Counted from the stretch's first letter, positions 35,333 through 45,654 are shown. The stretch: DNA of 64,000 bases from Methanobrevibacter sp. (GCA_022775905.1 JALFJX010000027.1:1-64000); one strand, 5' to 3'. Notes: a model not told the origin generated them from the letters alone. Numbers and translations: made by a program.

Positions 35333-36670
35333 ATGTTAAACGAATTTTTTAAATTATCTGAAAATAAAACAGATGTTAAAACTGAGATCATTGCAGGTAT
35401 TACAACATTTCTTGCAATGTCATATATTTTAGGTGTAAACCCTGGAATGCTAGCTGAAGGTGGAATGCCTGCTACAGGAGTATTCTTTGCAACTGCATTT
35501 GCATCAGGTATTGCATGTATTGTAATGGGACTTTTCTCCAAGTATCCAATCGGATTAGCTCCAGGTATGGGTTTAAACGCATTATTTACTTATACTATTA
35601 TCTTAGGTATGGGTAACACATGGCAAACTGGACTTGCTGCTATATTTATTTCAAGTATTCTTTTCTTCTTGATAACAGTTTCAGGTCTTAGGGAAGCAAT
35701 TCTTAATTCAATCCCACAAAACTTAAAACTAGCTATTGGTGCTGGTATTGGTTTCTTCTTGGCATTTATTGGATTAAAAGGTGCTGGAATTATTGTTGCT
35801 GATCCATCAACTTTTGTTGCACTTGGATCTTTATTCAGCGCTCCTGCACTTTTAGCATTAATTGGTATTGTATTGACTTTAGTATTATATGTTAAAAAAG
35901 TACCTATTGCAGTATTCATCGGTTTAATCGTAACTGCAATTTTAGGAGTTATTTTCACTGCAGTTGGATTTGGTGTAGGAGACATGACTATGCCTGCACT
36001 TCCTGCTCAATTTATCTCAACCAGCATTGATACTTCATTGATTGGAGGATTTGCTTCTGGATTTACACAATTATTCAGCAACATTCCAAACTTGATTTTA
36101 ATCTTATTCTCATTGCTCTTTGTTACATTCTTTGATACTACTGGAACTTTAATTCCTTTAGCACGTCAATGTGGTTTCATGGACGAAGAAGGAAAAACAC
36201 AAGGAATTGAAAAAGCTTTCATGGCTGATGCAATAGGTGGAATAATTGGTTCCATTTTAGGTACAAGTACCGTAACTGCATATGTAGAAAGTGCAACAGG
36301 AATTGGTCTTGGTGGTAGAACTGGATTAACAGCTGTTGTTACTGGTGTTTTATTCTTAATTTCCATATTCTTTGCTCCAACCGTGTTAGCATTATTTACA
36401 TCATCTGTAACTGCTGCAGCATTGGTAATTGTAGGTATCTTAATGATGACACAATTAAAAGATATTGAATGGGAAGACTTAACAGTCGTAGCTACTGTTT
36501 TCATGACCATCATTATGATGCTTTTAACTTACTCCATTTCATTAGGTATTGCATTCGGTTTCTTAACCTTCGCTATTACAAACATTGCTATAGGAAAAGC
36601 AAAAAATTTAAACAAATTAGTATGGATAATGACCATCATATTCATTATCTACTTATTCTTCGGATTATAG
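35333..36670 (+). CDS. AzgA-type purine permease (NCS2/AzgA family)
   Basis: 445 residues and about twelve to fourteen helices. Family signs: TEIIAGITTFLAMSYILGVNP, FATAFASGIACIVMGL, APGMGLNALF, TLIPLARQCGFMDEEG, and GTSTVTAYVESATGIGLGGR trimmed to its core TVTAYVESATGIGLGGR. Such permeases carry adenine, guanine or hypoxanthine with protons. GAGGTG precedes the ATG. Single gene followed by a short inverted repeat (GTGTTTAAAGAATTTAAACAC at 36670-36690, given here as GTGTTTAAA and TTTAAACAC) that probably ends transcription for both convergent genes. Confidence 0.88.
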   Translation: MLNEFFKLSENKTDVKTEIIAGITTFLAMSYILGVNPGMLAEGGMPATGVFFATAFASGIACIVMGLFSKYPIGLAPGMGLNALFTYTIILGMGNTWQTGLAAIFISSILFFLITVSGLREAILNSIPQNLKLAIGAGIGFFLAFIGLKGAGIIVADPSTFVALGSLFSAPALLALIGIVLTLVLYVKKVPIAVFIGLIVTAILGVIFTAVGFGVGDMTMPALPAQFISTSIDTSLIGGFASGFTQLFSNIPNLILILFSLLFVTFFDTTGTLIPLARQCGFMDEEGKTQGIEKAFMADAIGGIIGSILGTSTVTAYVESATGIGLGGRTGLTAVVTGVLFLISIFFAPTVLALFTSSVTAAALVIVGILMMTQLKDIEWEDLTVVATVFMTIIMMLLTYSISLGIAFGFLTFAITNIAIGKAKNLNKLVWIMTIIFIIYLFFGL

Positions 36671-36697
36671 TGTTTAAAGAATTTAAACACTATTTTT
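36670..36697. terminator. Bidirectional hairpin terminator
   Basis: GTGTTTAAA and TTTAAACAC pair around a short loop between the permease and the convergent MFS gene and are followed by a T run. Confidence 0.6.
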
Positions 36698-38095
36698 TTC
36701 TTTTTTTTCATTCTTACCTACAACAGTAAGAATAATTACAATTACACTTAATATTATTGAAAATATTGCAATATAGTGTAAACCTGAGGTTAGCTGCTGT
36801 GCTGCAGATCCAAACAATACATTTTTCTGCATATTTTGGGCAGATACACTAAGAGCATATATTAAACTTCCATAACATACAGCAAAACTTATTCCTAGAT
36901 TCCTTGATGCCTGAATAACACCTGATGCTGTTCCACTATATTTTTCAGGAACTGAAATCATAATTGCCTTATTGATTGGTGACTGCAATAGTCCACATCC
37001 AATTCCATAAATAGCAAATATTATGAATATTGCCAATCCATGGCTCTCAGTATTTGTTCCAATAATCAATATACTTGATATTATGCAGATTATACATCCT
37101 GCGATTGTTGGTAATACATATCCCTTACGATCAGTTATTTCTCCACTTAATGGTGCAATAAAAATCATTAATATTGGTGCAGCACTTAAAATCAAACCTA
37201 CCATACTGGATCCATCATGAACTACTTTTTCCAAAAAGTAAGGTAATCCATAAATAAATAGGTATTCAGCTACATATGCCAGGTGAAGATTGATGGAACT
37301 TGTAGCAAATGTTTTATTTTTAAATAGACTAAGATTTAAAAGAGGATCTTCAGCATTTTGTTCTATTTTAATTGTAGCAACTATTGAAATTAATGATAGG
37401 ATTAATGATACAAAAAAGTAAATATAATCTTTATCTTCAATAAATGTCATTGTTGCAATTATTAATGCAATTGATAAGAAAATTCCAATCAATCCTTTAA
37501 TATCCCATCTGACATCCATTGTTTCTATCTTATCCAAACTGTAAACACTTAAGAAAAATGTCAAAATACCAATTGGAACATTAATTAAAAAGATAGCTCT
37601 CCAATTAAACATTCCCTGCAATATACCTCCTATTGCAGGACCAATAGTAAGACCTACAGCTGCAAAAACTGAATAAATTCCATAAGCCTTTCCTAAATGA
37701 ATTACTGAAAATGCTTTTTCCAAAATTACCATAGGCCCTGAAAGGAGAATTGATCCAGCAATTCCTTGTAAAAATCTGCAGAATATCAGCAATTCAATTG
37801 AAGGAGCAATTGAACATAAAATTGAAGTTACAACAAAGCTAATGACTCCGATGATAAATATTTTATCATGACCGTATCTGTCACCCAATTTGCTTGCAAA
37901 AAGTGCGAATCCTATAAATGATATGAAATACGCAGTGGAAACAAGACCAGTTACACTTAGATTGCTTTGAAAGTAAATTTGAATATTTGGTAGTGAAACG
38001 TTTGCAATACTAGTGTTTATACCTGCCATTAACACTCCAAGAGATAATGCAGTGAGAATTTTCCATTTATTATCAGATTCTCCCATATTTGCCAT
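36683..38095 (-). CDS. MFS drug/proton antiporter, EmrB/QacA (DHA2) type
   Basis: About 470 residues from the ATG at 38095 (MANMGESDNKWKIL), which is favoured over an upstream one at 38164 because GGGGCG lies close before it. Fourteen helices are predicted. DHA2 signs include GVLMAGINTSIANVSLP, LGDRYGHDKIF after helix 2 and AVGLTIGPAIGGIL in helix 5. It would export drugs or lipophilic compounds with proton entry. Its 3' end lies under the shared terminator with the purine permease. Confidence 0.85.
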   Translation of the reverse strand: MANMGESDNKWKILTALSLGVLMAGINTSIANVSLPNIQIYFQSNLSVTGLVSTAYFISFIGFALFASKLGDRYGHDKIFIIGVISFVVTSILCSIAPSIELLIFCRFLQGIAGSILLSGPMVILEKAFSVIHLGKAYGIYSVFAAVGLTIGPAIGGILQGMFNWRAIFLINVPIGILTFFLSVYSLDKIETMDVRWDIKGLIGIFLSIALIIATMTFIEDKDYIYFFVSLILSLISIVATIKIEQNAEDPLLNLSLFKNKTFATSSINLHLAYVAEYLFIYGLPYFLEKVVHDGSSMVGLILSAAPILMIFIAPLSGEITDRKGYVLPTIAGCIICIISSILIIGTNTESHGLAIFIIFAIYGIGCGLLQSPINKAIMISVPEKYSGTASGVIQASRNLGISFAVCYGSLIYALSVSAQNMQKNVLFGSAAQQLTSGLHYIAIFSIILSVIVIILTVVGKNEKKEKNSV

Positions 38096-38268
38096 ATAAT
38101 AACGCCCCACTTTAATAGAATTATAAATAAAAAAAAATAAATTATTTTTCTTTAAAAGCATCAAATTGACTAAAAATCAATTTAATATCAAAAATAAAAT
38201 GTAAAAATAACATTATAATATTTGGACAAACAATGGTATAAATGTATTCATTATTTATTATACTCATA

Positions 38269-39918
38269 TCATTTGTACATTACATTCATTAAAACTAAAT
38301 ATCCGCCCAAAACTGCGCTAAAAACAAAACCTACCAATCCAAGTATAGGTAGGCCGAATAATGTAGGACCAACATCTGTAATAAGAGCAAGGGAAGAACC
38401 AATAATCAATGATGACAAGATTAATGAAATGGATAACTGATTAATCAATTGACCAATTCCTTCATGCTTCAATTTTACTTCAATATTACCTTCTTCCAAT
38501 TTTGATATAGTACTGTTTATTGTATCAGGTAAATCCTTTGCCAGATGTTCCAACTGCAAAAGGTAATTCAAACTGACTTTTGCCAATCTTTCAGGTTTAT
38601 ATTTATTGATTACAATTTTTCTGGATAATTTCTTTAGTTCAGTTGCAGCGTTGAAATTAGGATCAAGCTTTTTACCAGTATCTTCAATCAAAGCTATTCC
38701 ACGTCCAATCATTACAAATTCATTTGGAAGAACAATGTGATTCTTAATCATTGCATTTAGCAAATCTTCCATTGCACCATCCATATTCTTTAACTCAGCA
38801 CCATAATAAAGATTCAATAAATCATTGATATCTGCACGCAATTCAGGAGTATTCTGTGACGGTGAAATAATATCCATATAAATCAATTGTTTAATTATAT
38901 TGTCAGTGTTTCCACTTATTAAAAGCAAAATAAGTTCAGCTATATTTTCCTTGAAGTCCTCGCTCAATATACCAATCATACCCATATCAATGTAACATAA
39001 CTTATTGTCCTGTGTCACTATAAGATTTCCAGGATGCGGGTCTGCATGGAAATACCCATCAATTAAAATCTGTTTAAAATAAGATTTAAGGCCATAATCA
39101 GCAATTTTTCTTTTATTGATATGAGGATAATTACCTTCAATCAAATCATTAACCATTACACCCCTTATAAGTTCCATAGTGATTAGTTTTTCACTGCAGT
39201 AATCAGCGTATGCCTTTGGAATCTTAATATAATCAACATTACGGAAGTTCTTTAAAATATTCTGCATATTCATTAATTCTTCTAGATAATTGATTTCCTT
39301 AAGAATTGATCTTTCAAATTCACTTATAATAGCTGGCAGATTTAATGATTTGGTTGTTACAATATATCTGTCTATTCTTTTTGCTAGAAATTTCATTATT
39401 TTGATATCTGATTCAATAATTTCACGGGATTTTGGCTTTTGAACTTTAATTGCAACTTCTTCACCAGTGCTTTTCAATCTAGCCTTATAAACTTGTCCAA
39501 TGGATGCTGAACCTATTGGATTTTGATTAATATCAGAATATATATTTTCAATAGGCTGGCCCAACTCATCTTCAATAACTTCCTTCATTTCATCAAATGG
39601 AGTGACAGGAGTGTTGTCTCTCAACTGTTCAAGCTCTTCAGCAATCTCAAGACCTACCCAATCAGGTCTTGTACTTAACATTTGACCTAGTTTAATGTAT
39701 GCAGGACCTAATTCTTCTAGTACTTTTCTAATTCTTAGTGGAACTGATTCATCCGGAAAATCATCTTCTTTTTCAAGTTTATAGTTTCTTAAAAAAGGAA
39801 ATTTCCTAAAAAAAGTATTTTCCTCAATTAAATAACCAAAATCATTCTTTTTAAGAACTTTATATATCTCATTTAATCTTTTTAGATTATCATTCCTAGT
39901 ACTAGCAACAACTTTCAT
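38269..39918 (-). CDS. ABC1/UbiB/AarF family atypical kinase
   Basis: 549 residues. The N-terminal KxGQ motif (LGPAYIKLGQMLSTRPDW) and the AAAS-like SASIGQVYKARL loop, Lys in VAIKVQKP, and the HADPHPGNL and DMG segments identify a UbiB-like kinase. Two C-terminal helices anchor it in the membrane. In other organisms the family supports lipid or quinone metabolism; methanogens of this order lack ubiquinone, so the partner must differ. Single gene. Confidence 0.88.
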   Translation of the reverse strand: MKVVASTRNDNLKRLNEIYKVLKKNDFGYLIEENTFFRKFPFLRNYKLEKEDDFPDESVPLRIRKVLEELGPAYIKLGQMLSTRPDWVGLEIAEELEQLRDNTPVTPFDEMKEVIEDELGQPIENIYSDINQNPIGSASIGQVYKARLKSTGEEVAIKVQKPKSREIIESDIKIMKFLAKRIDRYIVTTKSLNLPAIISEFERSILKEINYLEELMNMQNILKNFRNVDYIKIPKAYADYCSEKLITMELIRGVMVNDLIEGNYPHINKRKIADYGLKSYFKQILIDGYFHADPHPGNLIVTQDNKLCYIDMGMIGILSEDFKENIAELILLLISGNTDNIIKQLIYMDIISPSQNTPELRADINDLLNLYYGAELKNMDGAMEDLLNAMIKNHIVLPNEFVMIGRGIALIEDTGKKLDPNFNAATELKKLSRKIVINKYKPERLAKVSLNYLLQLEHLAKDLPDTINSTISKLEEGNIEVKLKHEGIGQLINQLSISLILSSLIIGSSLALITDVGPTLFGLPILGLVGFVFSAVLGGYLVLMNVMYK

Positions 39919-40553
39919 TATTTAAAAATAGTAAATTATAATATTTATTCTTTTAGAATATCTGTAAAAAAAATAATTAATGTTGAAAGATTGTTTTTTA
40001 TTTAATAAAAAATATGGTTTATCAGGCAGAATAAAAGAGAAAACAACCTTTCATTTTGGAGATAGAATATCTTAAAGAAAAACATTAAGTTCGGAAAAAG
40101 GTTGACATGTAAAGTGATAATACTTTAAGATAATCATCTTGATTATTAATATTTGTTCGATAGTATATAAACCTTTCGTACATATACAAATGAATTTTAT
40201 TTATGAAATTTTTCAATTAAATATTATAATCGAAAATGGCTGATTTTTGAAAAATTATAATATAATACAATCTTTCCTAAGTTTTAGAGAATTATCTTAA
40301 ATTTTATTAATTTAAAAGGTATTTTTTTTGAGGTTGACATAATAATCTTTAAGTATAAAACTTAAGACAATCTCTTTTGAGAATAAAAATATGATATTCC
40401 AATGAATAATGCATATTTTTTAAGAGTTTTCATTTAAGACAACTCTTACAATAATTAATATTTGTTTGTTATTATAAAAACATTTTATCACTTATCAAGG
40501 GTGACAAATAGTATTATAAAAAATAAAAAAAATAAAAAAAGAGTTTATTAATT
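39919..40553. other. Intergenic region with duplicated promoter-like modules
   Basis: 635 bp without a gene. A roughly 36-bp segment occurs twice with variation: 40141-40177 (TTAATATTTGTTCGATAGTA, then TATAAACC) and 40451-40486 (TTAATATTTGTTTGTTATTA, then TAAAAACA). AGGTTGACAT occurs at 40099-40108 and 40331-40340. Perfect hairpin arms TAAGAGTT (40420-40427) and AACTCTTA (40441-40448) and related AAGAC/TCTT hairpins lie between. This may be a tandemly duplicated regulatory or small-RNA unit. Confidence 0.45.
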
Positions 40554-41270
40554 CTAAGCATTAGAATATAATAAACCAGATGCTCTGTAAGCAACAAATA
40601 AGAAGTAGATTTCAAATATCCCACTTAAAATTAATGAAATAGTAGATCCAGCATCACCTAAGCTAGCAATTGCAGCAAAAATAACTCCTGCAATAATACA
40701 TACAATAGCTAATAATACAATAAGAGCTAGGATTTTTAATATTCCTACTCTACTGATATCAGCAATAGCTTCAGGAATGTTTAAAGCATCGGATAAATTT
40801 TCATTTTTAGCTAATCTGCATTGTGCCATGAATAAAGTGAATGCAAATACAATAATAACAATTAATCCAATGATTGAACCTACAAGTCCTAATAATTTAC
40901 CTAAAATATATGTAACAACAAAAGGAATGATCATGTAGACAACATTTACAACAAATAATTTTAAACCATTGATTGCTTGTCTTACAACATCTACTTCAGG
41001 ACCTCTGTTTTCTCTGTTAATTCCGAATTTTACAATATCCAAACAGTACCCTTCAATTACTAAAAATATGATTAAAGCAATGATTAATCCTATAACTGCA
41101 ATTCCTCCACCAACTAACCAGTGGTCTGTAGCGAAACTTGCAATAGTACCCACACCAGTAAAAGTAAGAACAATTGCAGCGATTACTCCAAGAATTACAT
41201 AAATAATAAGTGCTTTAACGTTATTTAATGGGTATGCCAAAGCATCCCCTAAAATTTCACTTAATTCCAT
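40554..41270 (-). CDS. DUF4013 membrane protein
   Basis: 239 residues from the ATG at 41270 (MELSEILGDALAYPLNNV); AGGTATTAAAA is before it. Five or six membrane helices and the family's amphipathic N-terminus are visible. Function unknown. Its opening resembles that of the gene fragment cut by repeat R4 at 10112, but the two differ in sequence, so the fragment is not a recent copy of this gene. Confidence 0.8.
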   Translation of the reverse strand: MELSEILGDALAYPLNNVKALIIYVILGVIAAIVLTFTGVGTIASFATDHWLVGGGIAVIGLIIALIIFLVIEGYCLDIVKFGINRENRGPEVDVVRQAINGLKLFVVNVVYMIIPFVVTYILGKLLGLVGSIIGLIVIIVFAFTLFMAQCRLAKNENLSDALNIPEAIADISRVGILKILALIVLLAIVCIIAGVIFAAIASLGDAGSTISLILSGIFEIYFLFVAYRASGLLYSNA

Positions 41271-41407
41271 TTTTAATACCTCTTTTAAATTTTTTTGATT
41301 CACTCCATGATATTTTAAAAAAATATAAAGAATACATATATATTCTATTTAGTAATATATAAAATAAATTACAAAATTTAATTTTATTTATAAAGGAGCA
41401 TTTTAAA

Positions 41408-41859
41408 ATGAAATTTGATCATTTATGGAAAGATTTTTATTCCCAAAATTGGTTTATAGTGTAACTGAAGGCCCTCTTTCAGACAAAAGAATGCCAACAG
41501 CAATGATTTATACTATGAATGTGACTGAAGAATTCTGTCAGGAAAACTACGATTTCACTCTTGATTCATTAGAAACAGTTATTGGAAACATGTTCACCAA
41601 ACCATATTCCTAAAAGCATACAATACATATCAGTTTAAGGATTACAGCAAATATAAAAATGATATTTTCAAGGAAAGTGAAAAAGCAAAACATAGGGATG
41701 AACAATTCCCCGTTGATTTAAAAAATGCTTTCGAATTAGGTATTAAAATAGCTGAAGATGCACAAAATAAAAAAATGATAAAATCAATGAATTTTGGAAT
41801 TCTGAATTGTGCAAATATGAAAACGATTGCTTAAGAAAAAACAATATATTTGACATCTA
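41408..41859 (+). pseudogene. Flavodoxin-like FMN reductase remnant
   Basis: Joined frames read MKFDHLWKDFYSQNW, VYSVTEGPLSDKRMPTAM, KDYSKYKNDIFKESEKAK, and NEFWNSELCKYENDCLRKNN, the order found in the C-terminal part of flavodoxin-type NAD(P)H oxidoreductases. The flavin-binding N-terminus is absent and several shifts occur. GGAGCATTTTAAA sits before the first ATG, so expression signals remain although the product is broken. Confidence 0.55.
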
Positions 41860-41948
41860 ATAACATATGTTGATGTTCAGGCACCTTCAGAAAAAATAAT
41901 TGAAATCATTGACAGATACCAAATTAAAGAATAATTCCATTGAATTAT

Positions 41949-42431
41949 TCACTTATTTTTTCCCAATTCACCTAATGTATCTCCACTTATTCTAAATACT
42001 GTCCAGTCTTTCATCGGTTCAGCACCAAGAGACAAGTAAAAATCAATGCTTGGCTGGTTCCAGTTAAGACACCACCACTCCAATCTCCCACAGCCTCTTT
42101 CAACTGCAATTTCTGCCAATGTTTTAATTAATCCCTTACCATAACCTTTTCCACGATATTCCGGCTTTACGAACAAATCTTCAAGATAAATTCCTGCACG
42201 ACCCAAAAATGTTGAGAAATTATGGAAAAACAATGCAAAACCAACTTCATTGTCATCTTCAAGTGCAAATATCACTTCTGCAACCTTTTTATCGAAGATC
42301 CATTCGTTCAATAGTTCTTCTGTTGCAATAACTTCATCAAGCATTTTTTCATATTCAGCCAATTCTTTAATGAATTCTAAAATTAAAGGCAAATCTTCCT
42401 TTTTGGCAAATCTATAAGAAAACTGAGACAT
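41949..42431 (-). CDS. GNAT N-acetyltransferase (diamine-type)
   Basis: 160 residues with the acetyl-CoA loop EYRGKGYGKGLIKTLA and the family's GRAGIYLEDLFVKPEY and RLEWWCLNWNQPSIDFY. This resembles spermidine/spermine-type acetyltransferases, though substrate is uncertain. ATG follows GGTGATATT. Single complete gene. Confidence 0.87.
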   Translation of the reverse strand: MSQFSYRFAKKEDLPLILEFIKELAEYEKMLDEVIATEELLNEWIFDKKVAEVIFALEDDNEVGFALFFHNFSTFLGRAGIYLEDLFVKPEYRGKGYGKGLIKTLAEIAVERGCGRLEWWCLNWNQPSIDFYLSLGAEPMKDWTVFRISGDTLGELGKNK

Positions 42432-42512
42432 AATATCACCTAATCAATATTATGTTAATTAAAATACGATATAAAATTTATGAAAATAAAAAAAAAGAAA
42501 AAAAAGATTTAG

Positions 42513-42832
42513 ATTTCAAATTGTTTTGCTGGCTCTCCTGAAAAATCAGCAATAGTAGCTTTACCAGAAATAGTAAACACTTCACTCATCTGTAAATTCC
42601 ACTTCACCTGCAATTCTTAACCATGCAAATTCAGGATTTGCTGCTGTAAGTTCAAATTTAAGGTTTGCTTCCAATTCTTTAAACATTGGCTTTTGGTTGC
42701 TTGTACAAAAGTAAGGTTTTCCATTTCTTCAAAGTAATACATGATTGGTCTTACTTTTGCCTGACCATCTAATCCTAAAGTTGCTAAGTATTCTACAGGG
42801 TTTTCGCTTAAAAATTTAATTACTTCATTCAT
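42513..42832 (-). pseudogene. Pyridoxamine-phosphate-oxidase-like flavoprotein, frameshifted
   Basis: The first part (MNEVIKFLSENPVEYLATLG, DGQAKVRPIMYYFEEM) is typical. A shift near 42695 passes to a frame reading FCTSNQKPMFKELEANLKFE and LRIAGEVEFTDE, and another leads to ATIADFSGEPAKQFEI. Each half is well conserved, so the breaks are recent or errors. GGAGAATATT before the ATG. Confidence 0.65.
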
Positions 42833-43022
42833 AATAATATTCTCCTTAACAGTTTTTAATTTAAGTAAATGAAATTAAATAGAAATATTTAACCATTTAA
42901 GTTCACTCGACAAGTTATATTATGTATAGACATTAATAAATAGATTTTGTAACTAAAAAATAACTGAGTAACCGTTTGGTAACTAAAAAAGATTTATATG
43001 TTTCAATATTATACAATTAATC

Positions 43023-43406
43023 ATGAGTTCTAAGTCAGGTATGGAATGTCCAATAAATAAAGCAGTCGAGTTGTTTAATAAAAAATGGACCATTCAATTA
43101 ATAAGAGACATGTTCTTTGGAAAAAAGCAGTTCAAAGACTTCCAGGAAGATAAACCTAACTTAAGCAATAAAGTTTTATCCCAACGCCTCAAAGAAATGG
43201 AAGAAAAAGGACTAATCGAAAAAAGAATAATAAACACATCACCAGTATCTACAGAATACCACTTAACAGAGTACGGTAAAAAATCAAATAAAGTAATTTA
43301 TGAGTTGGCGGCTTTCATTGTAGAAAGTCCAAACTATCCAGAATATAAAAATAATAAAGAAGAACTCAAAAAAACTTTTGAGACTACTTTAAATATAAAA
43401 AATTAA
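43023..43406 (+). CDS. HxlR-type winged-helix regulator
   Basis: 127 residues: CPINKAVELFNKKWTIQLIR, FFGKKQFKDFQEDKPNLSNK and VLSQRLKEMEEKGLIEKR, the full HxlR/DUF24 DNA-binding region, with the N-terminal Cys that in many members senses redox or aldehydes. It is divergent from the flavoprotein pseudogene and convergent on the FAD oxidoreductase, either of which it may control. ATG follows AATTAATC without a strong site, perhaps leaderless. Confidence 0.87.
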   Translation: MSSKSGMECPINKAVELFNKKWTIQLIRDMFFGKKQFKDFQEDKPNLSNKVLSQRLKEMEEKGLIEKRIINTSPVSTEYHLTEYGKKSNKVIYELAAFIVESPNYPEYKNNKEELKKTFETTLNIKN

Positions 43407-44861
43407 TTAAAATTTGTAATGTATCTTGTGTAACTTATACAAGCATACAGAACTACTTGAAGGGAATGCATAAATCATTTCATCAAGCTCTTCCAAAGTT
43501 ATTTTTTTATTGATAATGAATGTAAACATGTTTGCTACGTTTTCTGCATCTGCTGCATATATTTCAGCACCTACAATATTCAATTCCTTATCAACAATTA
43601 CTTTTACTTCAGCTGTTTTATCATTTTTAAGTTCAATAGAATATGAATTACCATATCTTATTGTGTGAACCTCATATTCATCGCTTTTATCTGCAATGTA
43701 TGCTGGAACACCGACTGTTGCTATTCTTGGTATTGTATATGCAACTGCAGGCACTACAGGATATTTGATTTCATCAGCTTCACCCAATAGCTCTTTTGCG
43801 AGATATTTTGAGTGATGTATTGCAACGGTTACGAGTTTAGCTATTCCTGTATCTGCAACATCTCCTGATGCATATATGTTTGGAACAGCAGTCTGCAGGT
43901 GTCCATTTACCTTGATTCCTTTACTTGTGTATGTCAATCCTACATTTTCAAGGCCAATATCTTCAACATTTGCTTCCCTTCCCATAGCTGCAATTACATA
44001 ATCCCCAGTTATGCTTTCACCATTCTCAAGGTTGACTGTAAATGCATTATCATAAGCTTTATTGTCTATTTTTGCTTCTGGATCTCTTAGGAATTCATCA
44101 CAGTTAATTGAATTTTCAACATTTGCAACTTTAGCTTCAGGATTATCGATTATGACACTTTCATCCTTAATGACTTCTTTTACTGTCTGGTTGAAATGGA
44201 AACGAATATTTTTCTTCTTTAGGATTTCAATTACATTTTGCACATATGGCTGGTGGAAGTACTTTAATGCCATGTTTCCACGAATTATAACATCTGCTTC
44301 AAGTCCTGCTTCTGCAAGTATTGATGCAAACTCCATACCAACAAATCCTGCACCAATTATGATTGCATGCTTTGGAAGCTCTGCAATATCTAAAAAGTCA
44401 GTGCTGTCATGCAAGTATTCCTTACCTTTAATGTCTGGAATGACTGGTTTTAAACCTGTACATATTACAATTTTATCTGTTGTGAAGGTTTCATCGCCCA
44501 CTTTTACTGTGTGTTCATCCACAATCACTCCTTTTCCATGTGCAACATCCAAGTCATATTCCTTGAATTTGCCATCTAAAAATTCAGCCATTCCTGAAAT
44601 ACGTTTCTGTTTGTATTTCATTAAATCCGGCCAGCTGACTTCAAAGTTGCCTGCTTTTCCCACACCCTCAAAATTGTCAGCTAATGCTTTGATTTCATAT
44701 GGTGCATCAAGCAGTGCCTTTGAGTTGCAACCTCTGTTTGCACATGCTCCACCGAAAAGGCTTTCTTCTATAATTAATATTTTAAGACCTGCTTTTCTTA
44801 AGAAACGGCCTCCTTGCCATGCTGCATTTCCACTTCCAATATAAATGACATCATAATCCAT
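43407..44861 (-). CDS. FAD-dependent disulfide-reductase-like oxidoreductase
   Basis: 484 residues, built like dihydrolipoamide dehydrogenase and mercuric reductase: FAD site DVIYIGSGNAAWQGG, redox Cys pair in GGACANRGCNSKALL, a second nucleotide loop IIGAGFVGMEFAS, and YASGDVADTG. The C-terminal region, which normally has His-Pro-Thr and a catalytic Glu, reads AFPSSSSVCLY, so the His-Glu dyad is missing. It may act on a small disulfide by another mechanism or be diverged. Complete gene. Confidence 0.85.
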   Translation of the reverse strand: MDYDVIYIGSGNAAWQGGRFLRKAGLKILIIEESLFGGACANRGCNSKALLDAPYEIKALADNFEGVGKAGNFEVSWPDLMKYKQKRISGMAEFLDGKFKEYDLDVAHGKGVIVDEHTVKVGDETFTTDKIVICTGLKPVIPDIKGKEYLHDSTDFLDIAELPKHAIIIGAGFVGMEFASILAEAGLEADVIIRGNMALKYFHQPYVQNVIEILKKKNIRFHFNQTVKEVIKDESVIIDNPEAKVANVENSINCDEFLRDPEAKIDNKAYDNAFTVNLENGESITGDYVIAAMGREANVEDIGLENVGLTYTSKGIKVNGHLQTAVPNIYASGDVADTGIAKLVTVAIHHSKYLAKELLGEADEIKYPVVPAVAYTIPRIATVGVPAYIADKSDEYEVHTIRYGNSYSIELKNDKTAEVKVIVDKELNIVGAEIYAADAENVANMFTFIINKKITLEELDEMIYAFPSSSSVCLYKLHKIHYKF

Positions 44862-44911
44862 AAAATTAACCTCTGAATTAAAATTTTATTTAAAATATTA
44901 TAAGTTATTAT

Positions 44912-45595
44912 CTAAATATTTTCAGCAATCATGCCGAAGAGATCTTTTGTTTTCATAGTTATCATAAATTCCCATACATCTTCAGGTACTTCATATACAA
45001 ATGTCGGATACCCTGCATTGGCTATCGGCTTTGATACCAAAACTGCAGATGTTGACTTGTATGTTTCACCACCCGTTACTGGATAATAATTAAAATCACT
45101 TGAATCTTCTATATTTTGTGCTATCCTAACTGATGCATCATCCATTGCAGGAGTTGCTACATAGAATCCTTCACCATATTCAGGAATATGAGAATGGCTT
45201 ATTACTACTGCATCAGCATCACTGGCTGTTACATTAGGATTTACATAGTCATGAACCAGACTTTCACCATTTGCTCTTCCTTGACTGTAATCCTGTGCAT
45301 CCTGTGTAACAGTAACCTTATAATGGATTATTTTGACGTTATCACCTGCAAACTGTTTTGCAGCATTGATTTCAGGGTCAATTGCAAGTGTTTCTCTTGG
45401 ATGGATTCCAGTTATTAATGCAATACAGTTAGTAGCATTTGGATTTCCATAAATTCCAACTTCTACAGTACCTATGTTTGTATCTGCAATTGTTGCATAA
45501 TTAGCATCAGGTATGAAAAGTCCACTTCCAGAAACGAAAATAGCTCCAAAAATTAAAAAAAGAAGAATAATTATTATTTTTGTTTTTCTCTTCAA
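44912..45595 (-). CDS. Secreted protein with an M14-peptidase-like HPRE motif
   Basis: 227 residues. A signal anchor (KTKIIIILLFLIFGAIFVSG) is followed by CIALITGIHPRETLAIDPE and VISHSHIPEYGEGFYVA, whose His and Glu recall zinc carboxypeptidase or deacylase folds. A later VYEVPEDVWEF could supply another acidic residue. It would act outside the membrane, perhaps on pseudomurein peptides (inference). The family is not certain. Confidence 0.6.
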   Translation of the reverse strand: MKRKTKIIIILLFLIFGAIFVSGSGLFIPDANYATIADTNIGTVEVGIYGNPNATNCIALITGIHPRETLAIDPEINAAKQFAGDNVKIIHYKVTVTQDAQDYSQGRANGESLVHDYVNPNVTASDADAVVISHSHIPEYGEGFYVATPAMDDASVRIAQNIEDSSDFNYYPVTGGETYKSTSAVLVSKPIANAGYPTFVYEVPEDVWEFMITMKTKDLFGMIAENI

Positions 45596-45654
45596 GCTTT
45601 CACCTTTTTAGAATTCAAATAATAACTATTAAAGTTTAAAAAAAGAAAAAGGAA

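Noticed and set aside
41868-41935. A short plus-strand frame VDVQAPSEKIIEIIDRYQIK
   Set aside because: Possibly the tail of a second decayed gene after the flavodoxin remnant, but too short to identify.
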